A stretch of 9,267 nt of DNA. Origin: a bacterium. GTDB lineage: Bacteria > Patescibacteriota > Minisyncoccia > Phycocordibacterales > JAKEFN01. The notes under the pieces were generated by a model. The model was not told where the DNA came from. It saw nothing but the letters and a program-made list of their open reading frames with translations, and made no database searches. The position numbers and the translations under genes are program-made. This document shows, piece after piece, positions 1 to 6,515 of the stretch. How positions within the stretch are numbered: position 1 is the first letter of the stretch; the number at the start of each line of letters is the position of its first letter. The stretch is taken from positions 1 through 9,267 of the forward strand of contig JAKEFN010000098.1 in assembly GCA_022616085.1 (NCBI GenBank), written 5' to 3'.

Positions 1-1479
1 TCAAAAAACGGCGAGAAAGCCCAAGAAACGCTTGTGATTCACGCTGGCGATTTTGTGCAGGAAATATCGATTTCGGGGAAAGTAACCGCCGCGAAAGAAG
101 TTGAGCTCGGGTTCAGTCAAAGCGGTCGCATATCGAGCGTTTTTGCCAGTGTTGGAAAAACGGTATCTGCGGGAACAGTGCTTGCATCGATTGAAAACGA
201 GAGCGCCCAGGGAGACGTATTGCAGAAAGAAGCATCCCTCGAAGCGGCACAAGCAAAACTCGAGATTCTCAAAAAAGGCACGCGCGAGGAGCAGCTCGCG
301 GTGACCGAATCGCGTATCAATAGCGCACGGATCGCGCTTAATCAGAAAAATCAGTCTGTTGTTGATGTTCTCAAAAACGCTTATACGCAGAGCGATGAGG
401 CGGTTCGCCGCCGCGTGGATCAGTTTATGATAAATCCCAGAAGCTCGCGGCCAGAGCTTGCTTTTCTTGTCACGGATATCCAGCTTAAGTCGGATATTGA
501 ATGGAATCGCTTTGTTGAAGAAGCCATGCTTGTCGAATGGAAGAAAGCGGTCGATACGATTACGGTTGAAGGCAACCTTGATGAAGAGATATTGCGCGCA
601 ACAAAAAATCTTGATGATACCCGCGAGTTCCTTGATATGGTTTCGCTCGCGGTCAATTCATTGAGCCCTTCTCAAAACATCACGCAAGCGACTATTGATG
701 CATACCGTGCCGACATTACGGCTGCGCGGGCGAATATTCATTCGGCAACAATCGCGATAACAACAGCCGTGACCGAAGCGCGCGCGGCCGCCGCATCACT
801 CGAAACAGAGGAGTCAAATCTCGGACTCGAAAAAGCCGGCGCAACCAAAGAAGAACTTGCGGAACAAGAAGCGCGTGTGAAGGCCGCCGAAGCGGATCTT
901 TTGACCGCGCGCGCCGAACTTCAGAAGACGTATATCGTCGCGCCGTTTACGGGAATTATCACGGCTGTGGACGCTAAAGCAGGGGGCAGTGCGACCGTCG
1001 GCGCGCCCCTTATTTCAATGATAAGCGCGGCGAAACTTCAGCTCGAGAGTTTTGTTCCCGAACTGAATATTCCTCTCATTGCGGTTGGCGATGACGCGAT
1101 AGTTACGCTCGACGCATATGGCGAGTCGGATACTTTTGGAGCAAAAATTGTCGCGATTGATCCCGCGGAAACGGTGCGGGACGGCGTTTCGACATACCGC
1201 ATAGTGCTTGAGTTTATGGAGCAAGACCCGCGCGTGAAGCCCGGCATGACCGCGAATATCGCCGTGACGACCGACAAGAAAGAAGGCGTTATCTCCATTC
1301 CGCAGGGTATGGTAAAAGAGATCGACGGCAAAAAGGTGGTATATGTCAAAGAAAAAGAAGGGGATATTTTTTTGGAACGGGAAGTAGAAACCGGAAGTGT
1401 TTCATCAATCGGCAACGTGGAAATACTCTCGGGCCTTGCCGAGGAGGATATCGTGTCCTTTAATCCACCCATCGAATAA
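1..1479 (+). CDS. HlyD/RND-type periplasmic adaptor (membrane fusion protein), 5'-truncated
   Basis: The reading frame is open to the left edge, so the real start, with the expected N-terminal membrane anchor or signal, lies outside the window. The GTG at 34 is only an internal candidate. Numbering from that GTG, residues about 15-55 form the first half of a biotinyl/lipoyl-like beta domain (SGKVTAAKEVELGF, then GRISSVFASVGKTVSAGTVLA). Residues about 60-297 are a long, Ala/Glu/Lys-rich helical region that should form the coiled-coil hairpin. The second lipoyl half follows at 298-332 (TYIVAPFTGIITAVDAKAGG, then GAPLISMI). A beta-barrel (about 335-410, with RVKPGMTANIAV) and a membrane-proximal domain (about 415-478, IPQGMVKEIDGKKVVYV) complete the family layout. 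Such adaptors link an inner-membrane ABC or RND pump to the outside. The permease and ATPase immediately downstream indicate a MacA-like role. The substrate cannot be read from sequence. The helical region of about 230 residues is long for the family. Confidence 0.9.
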   Translation, partial: SKNGEKAQETLVIHAGDFVQEISISGKVTAAKEVELGFSQSGRISSVFASVGKTVSAGTVLASIENESAQGDVLQKEASLEAAQAKLEILKKGTREEQLAVTESRINSARIALNQKNQSVVDVLKNAYTQSDEAVRRRVDQFMINPRSSRPELAFLVTDIQLKSDIEWNRFVEEAMLVEWKKAVDTITVEGNLDEEILRATKNLDDTREFLDMVSLAVNSLSPSQNITQATIDAYRADITAARANIHSATIAITTAVTEARAAAASLETEESNLGLEKAGATKEELAEQEARVKAAEADLLTARAELQKTYIVAPFTGIITAVDAKAGGSATVGAPLISMISAAKLQLESFVPELNIPLIAVGDDAIVTLDAYGESDTFGAKIVAIDPAETVRDGVSTYRIVLEFMEQDPRVKPGMTANIAVTTDKKEGVISIPQGMVKEIDGKKVVYVKEKEGDIFLEREVETGSVSSIGNVEILSGLAEEDIVSFNPPIE

Positions 1480-2738
1480 TGTTTTCAAAATATTCGCAGA
1501 ATGTCAGAATCGGTTTTTTTCTCGCAACGAAGTCACTGCGCCGTGCGAATCCGTGGACGACGGGGCTTATCATTTTTGTCATGGTGCTCACATTTCTCAA
1601 TCTCGTCGTGGTCTCGGGAATTTTGGTGGGCCTTATAGAGGGCTCAATCAGAGAATGGCATGAAAAATTTACGGGCGATGTCATCATATCCGCGCTTGAT
1701 GATAAAAAATATATTGAGAACAGCCCGAACCTCATCGCGCTTGTGAGCGGTTTTCCGGAAATTGAAGCGGTTTCTCCCCGCTATAGCGAGGGCGCGGTGC
1801 TTGAGGCGAACTACAAAACAAAAAAAGAAACGGAAAAGCCGAACACCGCAGGGGTGCAGATTTTCGGCATTGACCCCGAGAGCGAAAATAACGTAACGGG
1901 TCTCGCGGCAGCCGTCACGGAAGGGGAGTATTTGTCTCCGGATGACTACGACGAGGTGATTATCGGACAGTTCCTTTTGAGCCAGTATGTTCCTGTGGAA
2001 GATCCGAATTTCGCGGCGCTTCACGATGTCGGGGTCGGAACAAAAATCCGCATGACTGTCGGTTCGGTGACGCGGGAAGTGACGGTCAAAGGAATTATCA
2101 AAAGCAAAGTAGACGCTCTCACCAGGAATGTTTTTATGGTGGATAGCCAGTTTCGGAGCATGATCGGAAGAACTGACGGGAATGTTGATCAGATTGCAGT
2201 GCTTCTCAAAGACGGCGCTGATCCGGTTTCCGTTAGGGAGAAGCTGAAGCGAAGCGGTGTCGAGCGGTTTGCAAAAGTGCAGACATATGCCGACGCGCAG
2301 CCGAAGTTTTTGAAAGATATTATCAACACGTTCAATATGCTCGGCGCGGCGTTCAGCTCGATCGGCCTTGTCGTCGCGTCTATTACCATTTTTATCGTCG
2401 TGTTCATCAATGCGATAACCAGAAGAAAATTCATCGGCATTATGAAAGGCATCGGCATTGAAGGGAGCGCGATACGGCTTTCATATGTATTCCAGTCAAT
2501 TTTTTACGCGCTGGTCGGCTCGATTATCGGGCTTGTCATCGTGTATGGGTTTTTGATTCCTCTTATCGACGCGCATCCGATAAATTTTCCGTTTAGCGAC
2601 GGGATACTCGTCGCGCCCCTTCCGCAGACGTTTTTTCGAATCGGGCTTCTCGTTTTTGCGACCGTCATAGCGGGATTTATACCCGCATGGATGATCATCA
2701 GGAAAAATACGCTTGACTCGATTCTCGGACGGAATTAG
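1479..2738 (+). CDS. MacB/FtsX-family ABC transporter permease
   Basis: This 419-residue protein has the one-plus-three membrane layout of MacB/LolC/FtsX-type permeases. A cytoplasmic N-terminal helix leads into TM1 (about 27-51). A large extracytoplasmic domain follows (about 52-285), starting with the typical GDVIIS segment and containing GVQIFGIDPE and GQFLLSQYVP. TM2 lies at about 288-312, TM3 at 336-360 and TM4 at 384-406, with a short basic C-terminus (IIRKNTLDSILGRN). The loop after TM2 (NAITRRKFIGIMKGIGIEGSAI) matches the conserved cytoplasmic coupling segment of this family. This family works by mechanotransmission rather than by a classic transport channel. The ATG overlaps the adaptor stop as TAATG and no Shine-Dalgarno is visible, so translational coupling is likely. 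The ATPase is a separate gene, unlike fused E. coli MacB. Exported substrate unknown. Confidence 0.92.
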   Translation: MFSKYSQNVRIGFFLATKSLRRANPWTTGLIIFVMVLTFLNLVVVSGILVGLIEGSIREWHEKFTGDVIISALDDKKYIENSPNLIALVSGFPEIEAVSPRYSEGAVLEANYKTKKETEKPNTAGVQIFGIDPESENNVTGLAAAVTEGEYLSPDDYDEVIIGQFLLSQYVPVEDPNFAALHDVGVGTKIRMTVGSVTREVTVKGIIKSKVDALTRNVFMVDSQFRSMIGRTDGNVDQIAVLLKDGADPVSVREKLKRSGVERFAKVQTYADAQPKFLKDIINTFNMLGAAFSSIGLVVASITIFIVVFINAITRRKFIGIMKGIGIEGSAIRLSYVFQSIFYALVGSIIGLVIVYGFLIPLIDAHPINFPFSDGILVAPLPQTFFRIGLLVFATVIAGFIPAWMIIRKNTLDSILGRN

Positions 2739-2752
2739 CCTGATTTTTTACC

Positions 2753-3436
2753 ATGATAGAAACAAAAAAACTCGTAAAATCATTTCGCGACGGAGAGGTC
2801 TTCACCGAAGTTCTGCGCGGCATTGATTTTCGGCTTGAATCGGGGGAATATGCCGCCATCATGGGGCGTTCCGGGGCGGGCAAAAGCACATTTCTCTACC
2901 AAATCAGTCTTCTTGACCAGCCGACAAGCGGGGAGATTCTCATTAATGGCAGAAATACGGAGAAAATGACGGAAAGCGAGCAGACGCGGTATCGGCTCGC
3001 GCACTTCGGTTACGTGTTTCAGGATTACGCTCTTCTTCCGGAGCTTTCTGCCACAGAAAATGTCATGCTCCCGCTTCTCATGCGGGGTTTGACCGGAAAA
3101 TCCGCGCGGGCGCAGGCGGAACAATCCCTCGCGCGCCTCGGCCTCAAGAAACGGCTTCACAATATCCCGAGCCATCTCTCCGGCGGCGAACAACAACGCG
3201 TGTCTATCGCGCGCGCCATCGCGCACCATCCGAAAATACTTTTTGCTGACGAGCCGACGGCGAATCTCGACAGCGAGTCGTCGAACACCATCATGGATAT
3301 TTTTGCCGAACTCCATAAAGAAAAACAGACGATCATCATGATCACGCACGAGCTGGAGTATGCCAAAAGGGCGGAGCGGATTATCACGATTGACGACGGC
3401 AAAATCATATCCGACAAGCGAAATTCTTCAAAATAG
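2753..3436 (+). CDS. MacB/LolD-family ABC transporter ATP-binding protein
   Basis: The 227-residue protein is a complete stand-alone nucleotide-binding domain of normal length. It shows Walker A GRSGAGKST (38-46), the Q-loop glutamine in FGYVFQDY (Q90), the ABC signature LSGGEQQR (142-149), Walker B ILFADEP with D166 and catalytic E167, the D-loop (ANLD, 170-173) and the switch histidine in ITHE (H199). The sequence between Q-loop and signature (LLPELSATENVMLPLL) is typical of the LolD/MacB/FtsE group, which pairs with FtsX-like permeases such as the one directly upstream. All catalytic residues are intact, so it should hydrolyse ATP on the cytoplasmic face as a homodimer. It starts 14 bases after the permease stop with no clear Shine-Dalgarno and is the last gene of the adaptor-permease-ATPase operon. 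I see no clear intrinsic terminator before the next promoter. Confidence 0.95.
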   Translation: MIETKKLVKSFRDGEVFTEVLRGIDFRLESGEYAAIMGRSGAGKSTFLYQISLLDQPTSGEILINGRNTEKMTESEQTRYRLAHFGYVFQDYALLPELSATENVMLPLLMRGLTGKSARAQAEQSLARLGLKKRLHNIPSHLSGGEQQRVSIARAIAHHPKILFADEPTANLDSESSNTIMDIFAELHKEKQTIIMITHELEYAKRAERIITIDDGKIISDKRNSSK

Positions 3437-3468
3437 GACGTTTTATGCCGAAGTTTGCGGGGTTGGTA

Positions 3469-3497
3469 TTGCAATATTACAGCTTTTATGTTATTCT
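3469..3497 (+). promoter_or_regulatory. Sigma-70-type promoter for the membrane protein gene
   Basis: A -35-like TTGCAA (3469-3474) is separated by 17 bases from a -10-like TATTCT (3492-3497), which is preceded by TG one base upstream, making an extended -10. Each hexamer matches consensus at four of six positions. Transcription would start near 3504 and give a leader of about 40 bases that includes a strong ribosome binding site. This makes the following gene a separate unit from the ABC operon. Prediction by eye only. Confidence 0.45.
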
Positions 3498-3532
3498 GAA
3501 ACTCGGTAGAAAGTAGCCTTGTAAATAAGACT

Positions 3533-3539
3533 AGGAGGT
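3533..3539 (+). promoter_or_regulatory. Strong Shine-Dalgarno site
   Basis: AGGAGGT lies six bases before the ATG at 3546, a near-perfect anti-16S match at ideal spacing. It fixes the start of the membrane protein gene and is the strongest ribosome binding site in the window. The neighbouring permease and ATPase genes have none. Confidence 0.85.
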
Positions 3540-3545
3540 AGAATA

Positions 3546-4733
3546 ATGCCAGCACTTGTGGCGAATGCCTTATTGGCTGAATTGGAGAAACGGTCGTGGG
3601 AGACCGTTACGGAATTTGAACACGAGATAGGTCAAAAGCTTCTCGTCGCTCCCAAACAGGCGATTGTGGAAGAAAAGTCCACACGCATTGTAGCGGGGTT
3701 TCCCGTTATTGGAACAAGAAAGGTTTTTGTTCCAAGCGCCGAAGAAATAAAGAAGCGCGAACAAGCTTTGATAGCCCGACGCAATTTTTTACGTAACGCG
3801 CGCGAAATGAAGGAACATGTTCTTGGGAGGCTCGCGCAAGCGGGATTGAGCCCGATTGCGGTCGTTCCGGAGAAAGTCTGGGATACGCTGTGCGCGAAGG
3901 CGGGGTTATACCGCTTCGAATCAATTAGCAAAGATGGAACCGTCTTGGCAAATTTTGGTCGTTTTTTCTCTGTTTTTGTCGCGATTATATATGCATGCTG
4001 CATACTCATGTTTGCTTGTGCGGCCGCATTCATATACGCCCCTCTTTCGTGGTGGTATGCCGTTGCCGGAATTTCCGCCGGCATGTTATTGTGGCAAATG
4101 CTGAAAAAAGATGAGCCGTTAGGGTTTTTTGATCCTATCGGTTGGTTTATTCAGGATCAATGCTTGAGCAGGAATCTTGAAGCATTTTTTATTTTTTCTT
4201 TGCTCGGTTTTATTACCGGCTTTCCTTTTGCGATGCTCGCTTTACCTTTGACGGGCACGTCGGTGTGGGGAGTTGCCGGGGCCGTTGCCGCGGGAGCATT
4301 GTGTTCCACAGTGCTATTCTTGAGCATCAATTATGTTTTTTCTGATGAGCGCAGGGGATTGCGTATCGTGTTAAAACTTCTTCGTATTCTGCCCCGTTCG
4401 TTTTTGGCGCGACTTCTTTGGCCCGGGGGGCGCGATACGGGATCTGACATCGTTACGGTGCGTTTTCCCGAACCTCCGGCAGATGTTGTAGAGGTTCTCG
4501 ATAGGGCACGGGGAGAAGGATACCGCATAAACGTGGCAACTGTTCCTCGGGCGATAGGACTGGACTATGAGGGTATTTCATATGGAGTTGCACAAAAGCT
4601 GGTGGACCCGGTCATATATGTGCGGGAGTGCGGCATGGTAGCCGTCCTTGCGCAGTTCGGCGACTTTAAAGTTGAGAAAAAAGTTATTGCCGAAGCAACG
4701 GCACGGTCGAATTGTATAAATTTGTTGGGGTGA
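3546..4733 (+). CDS. Unrecognised four-helix membrane protein
   Basis: I do not recognise this 395-residue protein. The first 130 residues are soluble and charged, with a helical stretch at about 65-100 (EEIKKREQALIARRNFLRNA) and a segment ending in KAGLYRFESISKDGTV. Four hydrophobic helices follow at about 139-164, 166-186, 211-233 and 239-263. A short loop between the second and third contains DEPLGFFDPIGWFIQDQ. A basic stretch (DERRGLRIVLKLLRILPRSF, 267-286) follows the last helix and should face the cytoplasm. The C-terminal soluble domain (about 300-395) contains VTVRFPEPPADVVEVLDRA and DPVIYVRECGMVAVLAQFGD. With an even number of helices, both soluble ends would be cytoplasmic. No catalytic motif is evident. 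It has its own promoter, a strong Shine-Dalgarno and a terminator, so it is probably monocistronic. A sensory or scaffolding role is possible but unsupported. Confidence 0.85.
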   Translation: MPALVANALLAELEKRSWETVTEFEHEIGQKLLVAPKQAIVEEKSTRIVAGFPVIGTRKVFVPSAEEIKKREQALIARRNFLRNAREMKEHVLGRLAQAGLSPIAVVPEKVWDTLCAKAGLYRFESISKDGTVLANFGRFFSVFVAIIYACCILMFACAAAFIYAPLSWWYAVAGISAGMLLWQMLKKDEPLGFFDPIGWFIQDQCLSRNLEAFFIFSLLGFITGFPFAMLALPLTGTSVWGVAGAVAAGALCSTVLFLSINYVFSDERRGLRIVLKLLRILPRSFLARLLWPGGRDTGSDIVTVRFPEPPADVVEVLDRARGEGYRINVATVPRAIGLDYEGISYGVAQKLVDPVIYVRECGMVAVLAQFGDFKVEKKVIAEATARSNCINLLG

Positions 4734-4737
4734 AACG

Positions 4738-4770
4738 AAAAGGAGAGGCGCGCCTCTCCTTTTTTTATTT
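4738..4770. terminator. Bidirectional intrinsic terminator (perfect palindrome)
   Basis: A perfect 26-bp palindrome (4738-4763, core GGAGAGGCGCGCCTCTCC) sits between two converging genes that are 31 bases apart. On the + strand it is followed by T residues (4761-4766, then ATTT), a good intrinsic terminator for the membrane protein gene. On the - strand it is followed by TTTTCGTTT, weaker but plausible for the ridA-like gene, whose TAA stop lies just inside its edge. Confidence 0.85.
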
Positions 4771-5256
4771 ATCTATCTCTGTCGATATATGCACCGTAAG
4801 GCGGAGATCAAGCTCAACCATAAGGTCATGGGGGAGCGACTCTACGCCAACCGTCGTCCGTGCATGCGCGCCTCTTTCCTCAAAAATATCTTTGAGAAGA
4901 TCTGATGCGCCGTCCGCGACCTTTGACAGGTGTTCAAAATGCGGATTTGTGTTCACATAGCAACGGAGCATGATAATACGGTCTACATTATTGAGACTGC
5001 CTAATGCGAATTGCACCGAGGCGAGGCAATTAACCAGCGCAATCCGCGCCGCGTCATATCCCTCTTTGAGATTGAAATCATGCGCCTTGCCGGTTATGGC
5101 GACAACGTTTTCCGCCGTTCCAAGCCATGATCCATGTCCAGATGTGATAAGCTCTCCGTTATGGAACACGGCTGGTTCGTAATTTCCCGATGACGGTCGT
5201 CTGTCCGGAAGGATGATCCCGAGTTCTTTGAGCCGTGTTTCAATACCTGTTTCCAA
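4765..5256 (-). CDS. RidA/YjgF/YER057c/UK114-family protein
   Basis: This 163-residue protein belongs to the RidA superfamily. It resembles the longer 'UK114-like' subgroup, which begins with LKELGI(I/E)LP and GNY(E/V)PAV (residues 9-30). Further family marks are GYDAARIALVNCLASVQFALGSL (split across 66-88), VDRIIMLRCYVN (91-102), VADGASDLL (113-121) and HARTTVGVESLP (131-142). R133 and E148 line up with E. coli RidA Arg105 and Glu120, which bind the substrate carboxylate and support catalysis, so enamine/imine deaminase chemistry is plausible. Members of this subgroup are often annotated only as RidA-like and some have other activities. The start is TTG at 5256, chosen because AGGAG lies seven bases upstream and no ATG or GTG fits. 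It follows the unknown 166-residue gene by 49 bases on the same strand with no clear terminator between, so the two are likely cotranscribed. Confidence 0.92.
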   Translation of the reverse strand: METGIETRLKELGIILPDRRPSSGNYEPAVFHNGELITSGHGSWLGTAENVVAITGKAHDFNLKEGYDAARIALVNCLASVQFALGSLNNVDRIIMLRCYVNTNPHFEHLSKVADGASDLLKDIFEERGAHARTTVGVESLPHDLMVELDLRLTVHISTEIDK

Positions 5257-5263
5257 GAGTTTT

Positions 5264-5268
5264 CTCCT
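5264..5268 (-). promoter_or_regulatory. Shine-Dalgarno deciding a TTG start
   Basis: On the - strand AGGAG (within GCAGGAGAA) precedes the TTG at 5256-5254 by seven bases. This spacing supports TTG as the real initiation codon of the RidA-family gene. Confidence 0.75.
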
Positions 5269-5305
5269 GCGTTGTCTGTTTTAGAGACTACACTTTGGCA
5301 AGCGA

Positions 5306-5806
5306 TTATTCAAGCGGCTTTTCGGGGGCGTCTTCAAGAGCCGCTACATCATCGCCCCGCGTATCAATTGTCCCCGGCGCCAGTTTCCATGCTCCATTTT
5401 CAAACCGCGCGACAATGCCGCCGTTCGTGGTTGCCTCGTCTTCATTATTGTATATTCGGGCGATGGAAGTGTTTTCCGAAAATGAATTCTGACCCTGTCC
5501 TTTTATGCGATATTCATAGAATACGCTTGTCCAGCCCTGCTTCTTCGGCGTTTCGCCTTTGACATCAACGACGAGAGCGATAAGGTTGCCGTATGAGTCG
5601 ATGGATTCTTCGGCAAGCTCAAGGTCTTTTGCGCTAATCCCTTCGCTTCGCGCGAGCTGTTCAATGATGCCGAGAATTTCTCCTTTTGAGAAAATTTTCT
5701 CCTCTTCAATAGAGTAGTCGTTGTCTGTTGTCGTTTCAAACCCCGTTCTCTCCGGCATCGGTGTATCTTTCCCTCCTTTTATGATATGGAACTCCGGTTT
5801 TGCCAT
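5306..5806 (-). CDS. Unrecognised soluble 166-residue protein
   Basis: I do not recognise this protein. It has no signal peptide or membrane segment and is acidic, so it is probably cytoplasmic. The first 35 residues look disordered (HIIKGGKDTPMPERTGFETT). A helical part follows at about 36-67 (FSKGEILGIIEQLARSEGIS), then alternating strand-like segments (SYGNLIALVVDV, GWTSVFYEYRIKGQG, TSIARIYNNED, GGIVARFENGAWKLA) that suggest a small mixed alpha/beta domain, ending in an acidic Pro/Glu tail. The ATG at 5806 follows directly on AT-rich promoter-like sequence and has no Shine-Dalgarno, so it may be translated from a leaderless or very short leader. It lies upstream of the RidA-family gene on the same strand (49-base gap), which suggests a shared transcript but does not show a shared function. 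Confidence 0.8.
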   Translation of the reverse strand: MAKPEFHIIKGGKDTPMPERTGFETTTDNDYSIEEEKIFSKGEILGIIEQLARSEGISAKDLELAEESIDSYGNLIALVVDVKGETPKKQGWTSVFYEYRIKGQGQNSFSENTSIARIYNNEDEATTNGGIVARFENGAWKLAPGTIDTRGDDVAALEDAPEKPLE

Positions 5807-5814
5807 GGCCGTAA

Positions 5815-5844
5815 ATTTTATGATTATGGAAGCATTATATTATA
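5815..5844 (-). promoter_or_regulatory. AT-rich promoter region for the 166-residue protein/RidA unit
   Basis: On the - strand two overlapping TATAAT hexamers (5844-5839 and 5839-5834) and a TAAAAT (5820-5815) precede the ATG at 5806. The TATAAT boxes would give a leader of roughly 20-25 bases with no Shine-Dalgarno. TAAAAT would put the start of transcription at about the ATG. No good -35 is seen. Which box is used cannot be decided from sequence. Confidence 0.4.
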
Positions 5845-5877
5845 TTTTTTGTGCCCCTTTGAAAAAATAATTAAAAA

Positions 5878-5974
5878 TTAGAGCATGTCCGAAAACCCTT
5901 GCGTCATGAGGACTTCCGGGGCGTTTTATGGCGAGGAAGTCCTCGAGACGCAAGGGTTTTCGGACATGCTCTAA
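5878..5974. repeat. 97-bp folded inverted-repeat element (MITE-like) doubling as a terminator
   Basis: Perfect 28-bp arms (5878-5905 and 5947-5974, outer end TTAGAGCATGTCCGAAAACC) enclose a second 10-bp stem (5908-5917 with 5935-5944), with one mismatch and one G-T pair between the two stems and a loop of about 17 bases. The whole element can fold into one hairpin of nearly 40 base pairs, far beyond a normal terminator stem. If the arms proper begin at GAGCATG, a TA dinucleotide flanks both ends, as expected for target duplication by IS630/Tc1-mariner transposases. Because TTA/TAA is itself part of the symmetry, that reading is not unique. There is no open reading frame inside, so it would be non-autonomous. 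On the - strand the stem is followed by TAATTTTTAATTATTTTTTC, so it can also end yqeY transcripts. Origin as a mobile element is inference; the inverted repeat is seen directly. Confidence 0.85.
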
Positions 5975-6453
5975 GGCTTTTGGAGAATTTCCGAAACCAC
6001 ATTTTTAACCTCCATCCCATCCGCTTTGCCAGCAAGGTCTTTCATCGCCGCGCCCATCAAAACGCCGGCGTTTATCTTGTCCGCGCCCATTTTTGCGGTG
6101 AGTTCGTCATATTTCGTACGGACGATTTTTTCGATATCCTCGCGTCCCATGAGCTTCGGAAGATATTCTTCAAGAAGAGAGAGTTCTTTTGATTCTTTGT
6201 CCGCAAGATCGGATCGTCCACCTTTGTTAAATTGCTCTATGGAGTCTTTGCGCTGTTTTGCCGAACGGCGAATAACGGCAAGCGTTTCCTCATCAGAGAG
6301 CGCATCGGATGGTTTTCGGCCCTTTGCGACAAGCTCGTTGACGAATGCGGCGATAAGTCCGCGGACAACGGAGAGCCGCACTTCATCTTTGGCGCGTAAC
6401 GCAACCTTGACGTTCTCTTGTATTTGTTTTTGGAGAGGCAGATTGTCTAGCAT
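5971..6453 (-). CDS. yqeY: GatB/YqeY domain-containing protein
   Basis: This 160-residue protein matches the stand-alone YqeY family over its full length. An N-terminal helical part (LQKQIQENVKVALRAKDEVR, then LSVVRGLIAAFVNE) is followed by LSDEETLAVIRRSAKQRKDSIEQF (52-75), KESKELSLLEEYLP (86-99) and the C-terminal GVLMGAAMKDLAGKADG (130-146), which is the tail-like domain shared with GatB of the tRNA amidotransferase. In GatB that domain contacts tRNA. The role of free YqeY is not well established, and a tRNA-related function is only inferred. The frame ends in the usual place for the family, but its TAG stop (5971-5973) lies inside the outer arm of the hairpin element, so the end of the gene has been reshaped by it. 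The ATG at 6453 follows six bases after an extended -10, suggesting a leaderless message. It is transcribed divergently from the phosphoesterase gene. Confidence 0.93.
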   Translation of the reverse strand: MLDNLPLQKQIQENVKVALRAKDEVRLSVVRGLIAAFVNELVAKGRKPSDALSDEETLAVIRRSAKQRKDSIEQFNKGGRSDLADKESKELSLLEEYLPKLMGREDIEKIVRTKYDELTAKMGADKINAGVLMGAAMKDLAGKADGMEVKNVVSEILQKP

Positions 6454-6459
6454 AAATCC

Positions 6460-6468
6460 AGTATATCA
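6460..6468 (-). promoter_or_regulatory. Extended -10 promoter of yqeY, likely leaderless
   Basis: On the - strand TGATATACT contains TG, one base, then TATACT (five of six to consensus). Only six bases (GGATTT) separate the -10 from the ATG at 6453. Normal -10 to start-site spacing would place transcription initiation at or next to the A of the ATG. No convincing -35 is seen, which is usual for extended -10 promoters. Confidence 0.55.
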
Positions 6469-6501
6469 CGGATAATGGTGGCAGAGTATACGGCAAGACA
6501 G

Positions 6502-6509
6502 AAAGGAGA
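6502..6509 (+). promoter_or_regulatory. Shine-Dalgarno of the phosphoesterase gene
   Basis: AAAGGAGA lies six bases before the ATG at 6516 and supports that start. A -10-like GATAAT at 6471-6476 could serve the same gene, but no -35 at proper spacing is visible. Confidence 0.75.
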
Positions 6510-6515
6510 CTCATA

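Noticed and set aside
1038..1472. 144-codon - strand frame opposite the adaptor gene
   Set aside because: Ser/Thr-rich shadow of the adaptor's beta-barrel coding region, with no supporting signals.
2780..3349. 189-codon open frame on the - strand
   Set aside because: Antisense to the ABC ATPase, whose Walker and signature motifs prove the + strand frame. The composition is that of a shadow frame.
3437..3468. Possible terminator after the ABC operon
   Set aside because: Only a three-base-pair stem (CCG/CGG) could be found and no T-tract follows it.
5899..6192. 97-codon + strand frame beginning inside the hairpin element
   Set aside because: It starts in the repeat and continues antisense to yqeY. 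No ribosome binding site or family resemblance, so it is not a gene of the element.
6026..6475. 149-codon open frame on the + strand opposite yqeY
   Set aside because: Ser/Arg-rich low-complexity translation typical of antisense frames. The - strand matches YqeY along its full length.
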